Below the pieces are notes generated by a model. The model did not search any database, was not told the DNA's origin, and worked only from the letters and a program-made list of their open reading frames with translations. 64,000 bases of DNA from Bacillota bacterium (GTDB lineage: Bacteria > Bacillota > TC1). Below are positions 1 through 7,177 of the stretch, one piece after another (position 1 is the stretch's first letter; the number at the start of each line of letters is the position of its first letter). The stretch covers positions 124,001-188,000 of the forward strand of contig JAQUGR010000002.1 in assembly GCA_028683955.1 (NCBI GenBank). The letters are read 5' to 3'. The position numbers and the translations under genes were made by a program.

Positions 1-831
1 GGTTTTCTTGAGGGTGATATTGATATTCTTTTATGTACTACTTTGATAGAAAATGGTCTTAATATAAAAAATGCTAATACGTTGATTGTTGATGATGCTG
101 ATAATCTAGGCCTGGCTCAAATATATCAGCTCAAAGGCAGGGTTGGTAGGAGTAATAGGGTGGCTTATGCTTATTTTATGTTTGATAAGCATAAGATTTT
201 AAGTGAAACTGCTCAAAGAAGATTGAAGGCAGTTAGGGAATTGACGGAGTTGGGTTCTGGGTTTAAGATTGCTATGTTGGACTTGGAAATTAGGGGTGCT
301 GGCAATCTGCTTGGTAAGGAGCAACATGGTCATATGGTTTCTGTTGGTTTTGATTTGTATTGTAAGATCTTGGAGGATGAGGTTAACAGGTTGGCGAATG
401 TTTCTATTGAAGAGGATGCTCCTGTTGAGCTTGATTTAAATATTGATGGTCATCTGCCTGGTAATTATATTGGTGACGATATGGTTAAGGTGGAGATTTA
501 TAAGAAGATTGCTGATGTTACTAAGAGGGAAGATTTGCTTAGTTTAATTGATGAGGTGACGGATAGGTTTGGTACAATTCCTAGTGTGGCTGAAAATCTT
601 TTTCTTATGGCTAATATTAGAATTTTGGCACATGAGGCTTTTGTTATTAAAATTAAAAAAGATGGTTTGAACTTTAATGTTTTTATTAAGTCTGGGGAAT
701 ATAATTTGGAAGAGCTTCAGAAGATTAGACAGAAGTTTAAGGGTAAGGTTATGTTTAATGAGAATTCTATTGTGTTTTTTGGTGAGGGTAAACTTTATCT
801 TCTGGAGCATTTTTTGAAGGAGTTAAAATAA
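1..831 (+). CDS. mfd: Transcription-repair coupling factor Mfd, C-terminal part (5' end outside window)
   Basis: Mfd frees RNA polymerase stalled at DNA lesions and recruits UvrA. The reading frame is open from base 1, so the gene begins upstream and only its last 276 residues are visible. They hold the end of the second helicase lobe, with the ENGLNI and YQLKGRVGRS motifs (residues 18-52 of the visible part), then the TRCF C-terminal domain. The coding strand is very rich in T and G. It heads the mfd-to-ftsH backbone known from Bacillus. The partner genes uvrA and uvrC lie 55 kb away in this window. Confidence 0.96.
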   Translation, partial: GFLEGDIDILLCTTLIENGLNIKNANTLIVDDADNLGLAQIYQLKGRVGRSNRVAYAYFMFDKHKILSETAQRRLKAVRELTELGSGFKIAMLDLEIRGAGNLLGKEQHGHMVSVGFDLYCKILEDEVNRLANVSIEEDAPVELDLNIDGHLPGNYIGDDMVKVEIYKKIADVTKREDLLSLIDEVTDRFGTIPSVAENLFLMANIRILAHEAFVIKIKKDGLNFNVFIKSGEYNLEELQKIRQKFKGKVMFNENSIVFFGEGKLYLLEHFLKELK

Positions 832-936
832 TTTTCACTAGTTTATCACATTAAAATCAGTATATTTATATTTGATTGTAGTAAAGTTAGGTTTATGCTA
901 TTATTTAGTTTATATAGAAATTCAGGAGGTAGAAAA

Positions 937-1968
937 TTGAAAGTTAAAAAAATAATTATAATTGTAATATTAAGTCTAATTGCACTGGCTGTATTAATTG
1001 GAGGAATATTCTTTGTTGCTACAAAGGCTTTCCCAGATAAATTTACGAGTTTTAATGTTATAGCGGTTGTTAATGGTGATAAGATTTATGAATCTGATTT
1101 TAACAATATGGTAAGTGGTCTTTATGGGTCTTCTAATGATGCCACGGAGGCGGAAAAGCAAAGTATATATGAGAGTTTGATTAATACGAAGTTGATTGAA
1201 CAAGAATGTAATGCGAGAAAGCTTAGTATAACTGATAAGGATATAGATGCTTATTTAGAAGAGGTTATTGCTGCTAATGGTGTTGCTAGTAAGGATGATT
1301 TCTATCAGCAATTGGAGACTACTTATGGTTATAATAAAGCTTTTGTTGATAGTTTGATTAAGAGTTCTATGGAAGAGAAAAAATTGTATGATGATGTTAT
1401 AGCTAGTGAGGTTACTATTGATGAGGCTGTGCTTAAAAAAGCTTATGATGATAATCCAAGTGCTTATAAACTAGTTGAGGTTAGTCATATTTTGATTTCT
1501 GTTGATGATACTACGACTCAGGCGGTTGCTTTAGCTAAAGCAAAGGCTCTTATTGTTAGGTTGAATGCTGGTGAGGATTTTGCTGCTTTGGCTAAGGCTA
1601 ATAGTGCTGATACTGGTAGTTCTGTAAATGGTGGTGTGTTGACTGGTTATTTTGGAGCTGATAATACTACTTATGTTGCTGAGTTTGTTGCTGGTGCTGT
1701 GAAGCTTAATAAGGGTGAATATACAAAAGATCCTGTTTTGTCTCAGTTTGGTTATCATATAATCAAGGCTGATGATGTTAAGTCTAGTTATGAGGATGTT
1801 AAGGATAATGTGACTGAGATCATTTATGGACCTATTAAAGAGAAGGCTTTTATAGATTTTGTTGCTAAATTGGCAGAAGATGGTAAGATAGAAAGAAAGA
1901 TGACATTTGATTTGACTAAAGATGAAGCTGATACTTCTAGTAATCAAACTGATACTACTAATCAATAA
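937..1968 (+). CDS. Membrane-anchored peptidyl-prolyl isomerase/foldase (PrsA/SurA-like, parvulin domain)
   Basis: Probably an extracytoplasmic chaperone that helps exported proteins fold. The TTG start at 937 is chosen because a perfect AGGAGG lies 7 bases upstream (924-929); the frame runs 14 codons further up without a ribosome site. Of 343 residues, 1-28 form one hydrophobic membrane segment without a lipobox cysteine, so it is a membrane-anchored protein and not a PrsA lipoprotein. A SurA-like N-terminal region follows, then a parvulin (PpiC) domain at about 185-290 with VSHILIS and the FGYHIIK ending. The tail is rich in Thr, Asp and Asn. In Bacillus the post-mfd position is held by spoVT, which is absent here. 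Confidence 0.85.
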   Translation: MKVKKIIIIVILSLIALAVLIGGIFFVATKAFPDKFTSFNVIAVVNGDKIYESDFNNMVSGLYGSSNDATEAEKQSIYESLINTKLIEQECNARKLSITDKDIDAYLEEVIAANGVASKDDFYQQLETTYGYNKAFVDSLIKSSMEEKKLYDDVIASEVTIDEAVLKKAYDDNPSAYKLVEVSHILISVDDTTTQAVALAKAKALIVRLNAGEDFAALAKANSADTGSSVNGGVLTGYFGADNTTYVAEFVAGAVKLNKGEYTKDPVLSQFGYHIIKADDVKSSYEDVKDNVTEIIYGPIKEKAFIDFVAKLAEDGKIERKMTFDLTKDEADTSSNQTDTTNQ

Positions 1969-1990
1969 ATTAAAAATATGGTTTAAAAAC

Positions 1991-2019
1991 TTGCATTGCT
2001 ACTAGATTTTATGTAGAAT
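1991..2019 (+). promoter_or_regulatory. Sigma-A-type promoter of the HU gene
   Basis: TTGCAT (1991-1996) and TAGAAT (2014-2019) are separated by 17 bases, 46 bases before the HU start. It fits an independently transcribed, highly expressed gene. Confidence 0.55.
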
Positions 2020-2064
2020 ATAGCATATAAGGAATTAAAAACATTATTTCGAGGAGGTTTTGTA

Positions 2065-2340
2065 ATGAACAAAGGTGAGTTAGTTAGCAGCGTTGCTGCA
2101 GACGCAGGATTATCTAAAAAGGATGCTGAAAAAGCAGTTGCAGCAGTTTTCGATTCAATTACTGAAGCATTAGCACAAGGAGATAAAGTACAACTAGTTG
2201 GTTTTGGAACTTTTGAAGTTAGAGACAGAGCGGCTAGAACAGGACATAATCCAAAAACAAATGAATCAATTCAAATTCCAGCTTCTAAAGTACCAGCATT
2301 TAAAGCGGGTAAAGCTTTAAAGGATACAGTAAAGAAATAG
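2065..2340 (+). CDS. hup: HU family DNA-binding protein
   Basis: Small histone-like protein that bends and compacts DNA. The 91 residues span the whole family length, with the MNKGELV start, the [15 protein letters not shown] arm signature (about 46-60) and the [11 protein letters not shown] end. The GAGGAGG ribosome site is strong. Codon use (A-ending, many GCA and AAA) differs from the T/G-rich genes on both sides, as expected for a very highly expressed gene. It has its own promoter and terminator, so it is a single-gene unit inserted in the mfd-rqcP backbone. Confidence 0.97.
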   Translation: MNKGELVSSVAADAGLSKKDAEKAVAAVFDSITEALAQGDKVQLVGFGTFEVRDRAARTGHNPKTNESIQIPASKVPAFKAGKALKDTVKK

Positions 2341-2347
2341 TATGAAA

Positions 2348-2373
2348 AGACCGGAATTTACCGGTCTTTTTTT
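2348..2373 (+). terminator. Intrinsic terminator after HU
   Basis: Stem AGACCGG (2348-2354) with CCGGTCT (2361-2367), six-base loop, then seven T. It ends only 10 bases before the rqcP start codon. Confidence 0.85.
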
Positions 2374-2383
2374 ATGAAAAATT

Positions 2384-2647
2384 ATGAGGATAGATAAGTA
2401 TTTGAAGATCACTAGACTTGTTAAGAGAAGAAGCGTTGGCAAGGAGCTTTGTGATAGTAAGAAGATTGTAGTTAATGATAAGTTTGTTAAAGGTAGTTAT
2501 GAGGTTAAGATCGGGGATGTTATTCAAATCATATTTGGTAGCAGAAAGACTATTGTTAAGGTTGCTGATATTAAAGAGGTTGTTAAAAAGGATGATGTTG
2601 GTTTTCTTTATGATTTAATTGGTGTGGAGAGAATAGGTGATGATTAA
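2384..2647 (+). CDS. rqcP: S4-domain ribosome quality control protein RqcP (YabO)
   Basis: RqcP acts with RqcH to add alanine tails to peptides on obstructed large ribosomal subunits. The 87 residues are nearly all one S4 RNA-binding domain, opening with MRIDKYLKITRLVKRRS, and the length matches the family. The ATG at 2384 follows the HU terminator by 10 bases and has no clear Shine-Dalgarno sequence, which is odd here. The next gene starts on its stop codon (TAATG), so the two are coupled. It lies close to mfd and divIC as in Bacillus. Confidence 0.9.
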   Translation: MRIDKYLKITRLVKRRSVGKELCDSKKIVVNDKFVKGSYEVKIGDVIQIIFGSRKTIVKVADIKEVVKKDDVGFLYDLIGVERIGDD

Positions 2648-3483
2648 TGAAGGTTGATTTTCATATTCATGTAACTCCGGATGATTTGATTAGGGATTAT
2701 AGGAGTATTTATGATAAGGAGCCTTATTGGGCTTTGTTGAGTGAGAGTCCTATTAATAAGTTTGCTAATGGAGAGGCTGTTATTGCTGATTTAGATAGTA
2801 GTGGTTTTGATGTGGGTGTTGTCACTGGTTTTTCTTTTAGGGATCTTGGTTTGTGTAGGTATGTTAATGATTATACTATCGAATTGGTTAGGAAATATCC
2901 TGGTAGAATTAAGGGTATGATGGCTATTTCTCCTAAAGAGAAGGGTTTTGAGGCTGAGTTTGTCAGGTGTATTGAGGCTGGTTTGGTTGGTGTTGGTGAG
3001 ATGTTCTTAAGTGGTCAGGGTGTAGATCCTTTTAGGAGGGATGATTTGGCTGGTTTAATGGGTCTTGCGAAGGAAGTTGATGTTCCTATTGTTATTCATA
3101 GTAATGAGCCTGTGGGGCATGATTATGTGGGTAAGGTTGAGGTTACTCCTAAGGAGATTTGTAATATTGCTCTTGATTTTCCTGATAATAAGTTGGTTTT
3201 TGCTCATTTTGGTGGTGGTTTGCCTTTCTATGAGTTGATGAGGGAGATTGGTTCTGGTTTGTCTAATGTGTTTTATGATACTGCGGCTGGTATTTATTTA
3301 TATAGGCCGGAGGTTTTTAGGGTGCTAAGGGAGATTGGAATTTTAGATAAGATTTTGTTTGGTAGTGATTTTCCTTTGTTGTCGATTGTAAGGTATAAGT
3401 CGTATTTTGAGAAAAGTGGGCTTAATAGTGATGAATTAGATCAGATTCTTGGGGAGAATGCTTGTAGATTGTTGAATTTATAG
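2647..3483 (+). CDS. Amidohydrolase-2 family metal-dependent hydrolase (TIM barrel)
   Basis: Member of the COG2159/amidohydrolase-2 superfamily; the substrate cannot be told from sequence. The 278 residues show the family metal-site motifs: DFHIH at 4-8, VIHSNEP near 160, FAHFGGG near 195 and LFGSDFP near 244. It overlaps the rqcP stop by one base. In Bacillus this spot between rqcP and divIC is held by the spore-coat genes yabP and yabQ, so this gene replaces them. Coding composition is extremely T/G-rich. Confidence 0.82.
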   Translation: MKVDFHIHVTPDDLIRDYRSIYDKEPYWALLSESPINKFANGEAVIADLDSSGFDVGVVTGFSFRDLGLCRYVNDYTIELVRKYPGRIKGMMAISPKEKGFEAEFVRCIEAGLVGVGEMFLSGQGVDPFRRDDLAGLMGLAKEVDVPIVIHSNEPVGHDYVGKVEVTPKEICNIALDFPDNKLVFAHFGGGLPFYELMREIGSGLSNVFYDTAAGIYLYRPEVFRVLREIGILDKILFGSDFPLLSIVRYKSYFEKSGLNSDELDQILGENACRLLNL

Positions 3484-3500
3484 GGTTTTTTTCGTATAAT
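3472..3500 (+). promoter_or_regulatory. Sigma-A-type promoter of divIC
   Basis: TTGAAT (3472-3477), 17-base spacer, perfect TATAAT (3495-3500), 28 bases before the TTG start of divIC. The -35 box overlaps the last codons of the preceding gene. Confidence 0.6.
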
Positions 3501-3528
3501 ATGCGTAGAGTACCTAGGGGGTCATGAT

Positions 3529-3885
3529 TTGGGTGTTGATAATAAAAAGAGAAGATTGGTTTCTGAAGCCAAGGTTATTAAGGTAAAGAAGGATAAGGTT
3601 AAGTTTAGGTTTTCTTTGTTTAATTTCTTGGTTATGTCTACTGTGTTTGTTATTGTAGGTTTTTTTGTTTTTAATATCATTAAGAGTGTTGTTGAAAGTG
3701 TTGATTTATATAATCAGAATTTGGCTCTGGAGTCTAGGATTAATGAATTGTATTATGAGAAGGAAATGTTGCTGGTGCAGCAGGAGAATTTGTTGAGTGA
3801 TGCTGAGATTGAACTTATGGCTAAGGAAAAGTTAGGTTTAATAAAGCCTGGTGAGGTTGTTTATGTTTTGGATAATATTAATTGA
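3529..3885 (+). CDS. divIC: Septum formation initiator, DivIC/FtsB family
   Basis: Bitopic division protein that works with FtsL and DivIB at the septum. Start TTG at 3529, seven bases after the AGGGGG ribosome site (3516-3521); an ATG at 3524 is in another frame and short. The 118 residues have a basic N-terminal tail, one membrane helix at about 30-52, a coiled coil at about 58-90 and the DivIC C-terminal motif with KEKLGLIKPGE. It is followed by an S1-domain gene and tRNA-Met exactly as in Bacillus (divIC-yabR-trnSL). Confidence 0.9.
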   Translation: MGVDNKKRRLVSEAKVIKVKKDKVKFRFSLFNFLVMSTVFVIVGFFVFNIIKSVVESVDLYNQNLALESRINELYYEKEMLLVQQENLLSDAEIELMAKEKLGLIKPGEVVYVLDNIN

Positions 3886-3899
3886 TTATGGGAGGACAG

Positions 3900-4310
3900 A
3901 TGGAGTTTAGCAAAGATCAAATTGTTGAAGGTGTAATTACTGGTATTACTACTTTTGGAGCATTTGTGAAAATTAATAATGAGGTTACTGGTTTGGTTCA
4001 TATTTCTGAGGTATCTTCTGATTTTGTGAAGGATATTAAGGATATTTATAAAATTGGTGATGTTGTTAATGTTAAGGTATTAAAGGTTGAAGATAATGGT
4101 AAGTTGGTATTGTCTATTAAGAAGGCTCAGGATAATGTAGCTCCTGCTAAGGCGGCTCCTTTTGCTCCTTATAAGAAGAGAGTTACGGAGGCAGTCAAGC
4201 CTGAGAATTTTGAGGATAAGCTTGCTAAGTTTCTAAAAGAGAGTGAAGAAATCCAGCTGGATGCTAAAAGAAGTCTAGACTTATCTAGGAAAAAGAAGAA
4301 GAAGAACTAA
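3900..4310 (+). CDS. S1 RNA-binding domain protein (YabR-like)
   Basis: General RNA-binding protein of the YabR type; its exact role is not established. Start ATG at 3900, preceded by GGGAGGA at 3890-3896; earlier in-frame TTG and ATG codons lie inside or before that ribosome site. Residues 3-75 form one S1 domain (VEGVITGITTFGAFVKI), followed by a basic tail ending in a run of lysines, total 136 residues. It sits 15 bases after divIC and just before the tRNA-Met gene. Confidence 0.85.
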   Translation: MEFSKDQIVEGVITGITTFGAFVKINNEVTGLVHISEVSSDFVKDIKDIYKIGDVVNVKVLKVEDNGKLVLSIKKAQDNVAPAKAAPFAPYKKRVTEAVKPENFEDKLAKFLKESEEIQLDAKRSLDLSRKKKKKN

Positions 4311-4334
4311 AACCCTTGACAAAAGGGTTTTATA
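4311..4334 (+). terminator. Short terminator after the S1-domain gene, overlapping the tRNA promoter
   Basis: AACCCTT (4311-4317) pairs with AAGGGTT (4323-4329), then a weak T run. The TTGACA of the tRNA promoter lies within the hairpin. Confidence 0.55.
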
Positions 4335-4345
4335 TTTTGTAAAAT
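4316..4345 (+). promoter_or_regulatory. Promoter of tRNA-Met
   Basis: TTGACA (4316-4321), 18-base spacer and TAAAAT (4340-4345), placing the start a few bases before the mature tRNA at 4361. Confidence 0.65.
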
Positions 4346-4360
4346 AGATAGGTAGCATTT

Positions 4361-4437
4361 GGCGATGTAGCTCAGATGGTTAGAGCGCACGGCTCATACC
4401 CGTGAGGTCGCTGGTTCGATCCCAGCCGTCGCTACCA
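4361..4437 (+). tRNA. tRNA-Met (CAT), elongator type
   Basis: 77 bases with encoded CCA. The acceptor arms GGCGATG and CGTCGCT pair (with G-T wobbles). The anticodon stem CACGG/CCGTG encloses loop CTCATAC, anticodon CAT. The T arm contains GGTTCGATCCC. Sequence and position match Bacillus trnSL-Met1, the elongator type; an Ile2 (lysidine) tRNA also reads CAT at gene level but looks less similar. Its 3' end is the insertion site of the mini-element that follows. Confidence 0.93.
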
Positions 4438-4440
4438 ATA
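4422..4440 (+). repeat. attL-like copy of the 19-bp direct repeat (tRNA-Met 3' end)
   Basis: The 19 bases ending in GTCGCTACCAATA cover the T arm and acceptor 3' strand, CCA and three downstream bases. They recur exactly at 6625-6643. A tRNA 3' end duplicated at the far side of an insertion is the usual footprint of tyrosine-recombinase integration. Confidence 0.85.
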
Positions 4441-4446
4441 TTTTAG

Positions 4447-4480
4447 AACCCCCATTGGCAGTAGCCTTTAGGGGTTTTTT
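4447..4480 (+). terminator. Terminator just inside the mini-element
   Basis: AACCCC (4447-4452) pairs with GGGGTT (4471-4476), with an inner GGC/GCC pair, then six T. It serves the tRNA now, but lies on the element side of the 19-bp repeat. Confidence 0.8.
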
Positions 4481-4720
4481 ATTTACTTTGTGGGAACACT
4501 TTGGGAATATTTATATTATTTTTCTCACAACTAATTTATTTTAGAAGTACTTTAGTTAATATTATTATTTTAAACTTTTGCAAAATCATAAGCAATATAT
4601 GGTCTTAATTGTTTAATAATTGTAATGAATAAGGTTAAGATAAATATTTATCAATATTTTAAATATGATATAATTACAAACATATAAGTAGAGATACAGG
4701 TTGTTTTGGAGGGGATAATT

Positions 4721-6238
4721 ATGATTAGTGAAGAAAATATGACAGTGAATGAATTCGAAGAATATATTAAAAAAACTAGGGAAAACTACCAGTTGGAATA
4801 TAAAGAATCTAGTGGGAGTTTACCAAAATCATTTTGGGAAACATATTCAGCATTTTCTAATACAAAGGGCGGATATATTATTCTTGGTGTAGCTGAAGAT
4901 TATCCGGAAAATAAAATCGTAGGTGTAAATAATCATAATGAAATTACAAAAAATTTATGGGATTTATTATCCAATAAGGAAAAAGTTAGTTATAGTACAA
5001 TAAATAACGAAGATGTTTCATGTATAAATATTAATGAAAAGATTATAGTTTCTATTAAAGTTAATGAAGCTCCAGATTCAAATAAACCTGTATATTTAAA
5101 AAATAATTTTCATAATTCATATATTAGAACAGGTGATGGAGATAGAATGATTTCTGATAACGAATTAAAAATGTTATTTAGAAATTCAAATCCTGAAAGT
5201 GATTTTTCATTGCTTGATAGATTTACAATAGAAGATCTTGATGAATTATCTGTTGTATCATTTAAAGAAAAAGTAAGTGCACGAAATCCAAGTAAAGGTT
5301 ATACCAAATTAAATATTGAGGAATTTCTACTAAATATTGGTGCTGTTACAAAGAATCGTGAAACAGGTAATATTCAAATAAAAAGAGGAACATTGTTATT
5401 TTTAGGAAAATATACATCAATTCGCGAAGTGTATCCATACTATCATTTAGATTATTTTAATAGGAAGGAAAATAATTTACGATGGATTGATAGAGTAGCA
5501 ACAGATGAACCAAACGAATATGAGATGAACATATTTAATTTTTACAATATTGTTTCTGAAAAATTGAAATTAGTTTTGAAAGAGGCATTTCAGTTGGATG
5601 ATGGGAATGAGAGAGTTGGGGTAAGTGATTTTGATGAGTCTATAAGAGAAGCTCTCGTAAATTGTCTAGTACATGCAGATTATTTAAATGAACACCCTTC
5701 AACAAAAATTGAAGTATTCGATGGTTGGTTTCATTTTGTTAATCCTGGGAAAATGTTGGTATCAATAGAAAAATTTACAAGTGGTGGTGATTCACGACCA
5801 AGGAACGAGACTATTATGACAATGTTTAGACATTTAGGAGTTGCGGAAAGACAAGGCTTTGGAGGTTGGCAAATATTTTCATCTGCAGTAAAGAATAAAT
5901 ATCGTATTCCTGAAATTGAAAGTGATTTAGAAAAAACAGATTTAAAAATATGGAATATAGATTTGGCTGATGCATACCCGGAATTATCTAAAAATGAAAA
6001 ATTAGTATATTCTTGTATTGTTAAATCTCTTGGAGCTATTTCTCAAAAAGAAATTCAAACATGTACTAAATTATCCGAGCACCACACACGTAAAGCAATA
6101 AGAAGTCTAATAAAAAGTAATCATGTTCAAATTATAGGAGGTGGTAAAACTACAGCATACTTACCTAAAATTGGTACTGCTGAATCAGTTATGCATATTC
6201 AGTTAATGTTAGAACAACTACAAAAGAAAAGAAAGTAA
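4721..6238 (+). CDS. AlbA_2 (Schlafen-type) / GHKL-ATPase-like / winged-helix protein (COG2865)
   Basis: Predicted DNA-binding regulator of a family common on genomic islands and sometimes linked to defence; no function is proven for this member. Start ATG 4721, with GGAGGGG at 4708-4714; the frame extends to a TTG at 4706 inside that ribosome site. Of 505 residues, about 15-135 form the AlbA_2 domain (LEYKES, FSNTKGGYIILGV, SYIRTGDGD). About 295-410 match the HATPase_c_4 region (REALVNCLVHADY, VNPGKM), and 425-490 a winged helix. It is the only gene of the tRNA-Met mini-element and is followed after 19 bases by the 63-bp repeats, which could be its binding sites. Codons are A-rich, unlike the T/G-rich backbone genes before it. 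Confidence 0.82.
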   Translation: MISEENMTVNEFEEYIKKTRENYQLEYKESSGSLPKSFWETYSAFSNTKGGYIILGVAEDYPENKIVGVNNHNEITKNLWDLLSNKEKVSYSTINNEDVSCININEKIIVSIKVNEAPDSNKPVYLKNNFHNSYIRTGDGDRMISDNELKMLFRNSNPESDFSLLDRFTIEDLDELSVVSFKEKVSARNPSKGYTKLNIEEFLLNIGAVTKNRETGNIQIKRGTLLFLGKYTSIREVYPYYHLDYFNRKENNLRWIDRVATDEPNEYEMNIFNFYNIVSEKLKLVLKEAFQLDDGNERVGVSDFDESIREALVNCLVHADYLNEHPSTKIEVFDGWFHFVNPGKMLVSIEKFTSGGDSRPRNETIMTMFRHLGVAERQGFGGWQIFSSAVKNKYRIPEIESDLEKTDLKIWNIDLADAYPELSKNEKLVYSCIVKSLGAISQKEIQTCTKLSEHHTRKAIRSLIKSNHVQIIGGGKTTAYLPKIGTAESVMHIQLMLEQLQKKRK

Positions 6239-6257
6239 TTAATATCAATTAATTATT

Positions 6258-6474
6258 CGTGAGATATACGTGAGAAATTTATAAAAATATATAAAAAATG
6301 TTTACTTAATAATAAATATACGTGAGATATACGTGAGAAATTTATAAAAATATATAAAGAATGTTTACTTAATAATAAATATACGTGAGATATACGTGAG
6401 AAATTTATAAAAATATACAAAAAATGTTTGCTTAATAATAAATATACGTGAGATATACGTGAGAAAATTATTAA
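6258..6474. repeat. Tandem repeat, period exactly 63 bp, four copies of a CGTGAG(A) pair
   Basis: Copies start at 6258, 6321, 6384 and 6447, each exactly 63 bases apart and almost identical; the last is partial (conserved to about 6466). Every unit opens with two CGTGAG motifs spaced 11 bases, about one helical turn, followed by an AT-rich stretch. 63 bases are about six turns, so all eight motifs face the same side of the helix. All frames contain stops, so it is not coding. It resembles an iteron or operator array. Confidence 0.9.
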
Positions 6475-6624
6475 ATCATATTTCGATAAATATTAATGGT
6501 GTTACATAGAAAGTACAGAAAAAGAACAGTTGTAGCAATACTACCCAATATCAGACAATGGAAACACTAGTATAATAAGGCTTCATATTGTGTAGTATTT
6601 TATAGCATAATATATAAACAGTTA

Positions 6625-6643
6625 CCAGCCGTCGCTACCAATA
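6625..6643 (+). repeat. attR-like copy of the 19-bp repeat
   Basis: Exact duplicate of 4422-4440. The bases upstream do not resemble the rest of a tRNA, so it is a fragment and not a second tRNA gene. Confidence 0.85.
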
Positions 6644-6648
6644 CTATC

Positions 6649-6685
6649 AAACCCTCAGTATCAATAGATATTGAGGGTTTTTGTT
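6649..6685 (+). terminator. Terminator downstream of the attR-like repeat (probable original tRNA terminator)
   Basis: AAACCCTCA (6649-6657) pairs with TGAGGGTTT (6672-6680), followed by a T run. It sits at the same distance from the repeat as the terminator that now follows the intact tRNA. Confidence 0.8.
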
Positions 6686-6787
6686 TATTCTCTTTTCCTA
6701 AATTTAGAGAATGCCGATATATAATCAAATATTGTTTATAAATATAGATAGTGATATTATCAAATAAAAGTATAAGGAGTTAAAAAA

Positions 6788-6991
6788 ATGAAAAAGTATA
6801 TATTTAGTATAATATTTCTAATATTAGGTCTTGTGAGTTTTATTGTTTATTTAGTTAATGGTTCTTCTGTTAAGGCTGATGGTACCTTGGTTGAGGCTTT
6901 TGCTTTTATTCCTATTGGTTATTTGTTAGTATCTATTGGGCTAGTTAGTGGGGTTTTTATTGCTATAGTAACTAAGGTTAAGAAGAAATAA
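6788..6991 (+). CDS. Small two-helix membrane protein, DUF3955-like
   Basis: 67 residues with two membrane helices at about 4-23 and 38-62 around a short outer loop. The ADGTLVEAFAFIPIGYL stretch resembles DUF3955, a family of unknown function. AAGGAG lies 7 bases before the ATG. It stands alone between two terminators just outside the mini-element. Confidence 0.6.
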   Translation: MKKYIFSIIFLILGLVSFIVYLVNGSSVKADGTLVEAFAFIPIGYLLVSIGLVSGVFIAIVTKVKKK

Positions 6992-7031
6992 AAATACTGT
7001 GTGTTTAAAGAAATAGTATATAGAAATAGTT

Positions 7032-7064
7032 TAGAGTTCAAGAACTATCTTGGACTCTATTTTT
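7032..7064 (+). terminator. Terminator after the DUF3955-like gene
   Basis: TAGAGTTCAAG (7032-7042) pairs with CTTGGACTCTA (7049-7059) with one G-T pair, then five T. Confidence 0.85.
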
Positions 7065-7177
7065 ATGAGCAATATATATATTAAATTTATATTGCTAAAT
7101 TAATCTATATATAGTACTATATATAATAGATATAAATTTTAAATTGATTTTATAATCAATTGGTAAGGAGGTTATAA

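Larger units (their letters stand above)
4422..6643. mobile_element. 2.2-kb mini-element inserted in tRNA-Met, without its own integrase
   Basis: Bounded by the 19-bp direct repeats at 4422-4440 and 6625-6643, 2203 bases apart. Contents in order: a terminator, two GGGAA-containing direct repeats, a roughly 200-base untranslated stretch, one AlbA_2/GHKL gene (4721-6238), four copies of a 63-bp repeat (6258-6474) and about 140 bases with an inverted octamer. No recombinase, replication or transfer gene is present, so it would need an integrase supplied in trans or be the decayed rest of a larger island. The original tRNA terminator appears to lie just outside, at 6649-6685. Confidence 0.75.

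Noticed and set aside
6258-6474. CRISPR-like array of four repeats
   Set aside because: The whole 63-base unit is repeated, including the would-be spacers, which are almost identical. There are no cas genes. It is a plain tandem repeat.
6600-6660. Second tRNA-Met gene
   Set aside because: Only the last 19 bases match; no D arm or anticodon arm precedes them. It is an attachment-site fragment.
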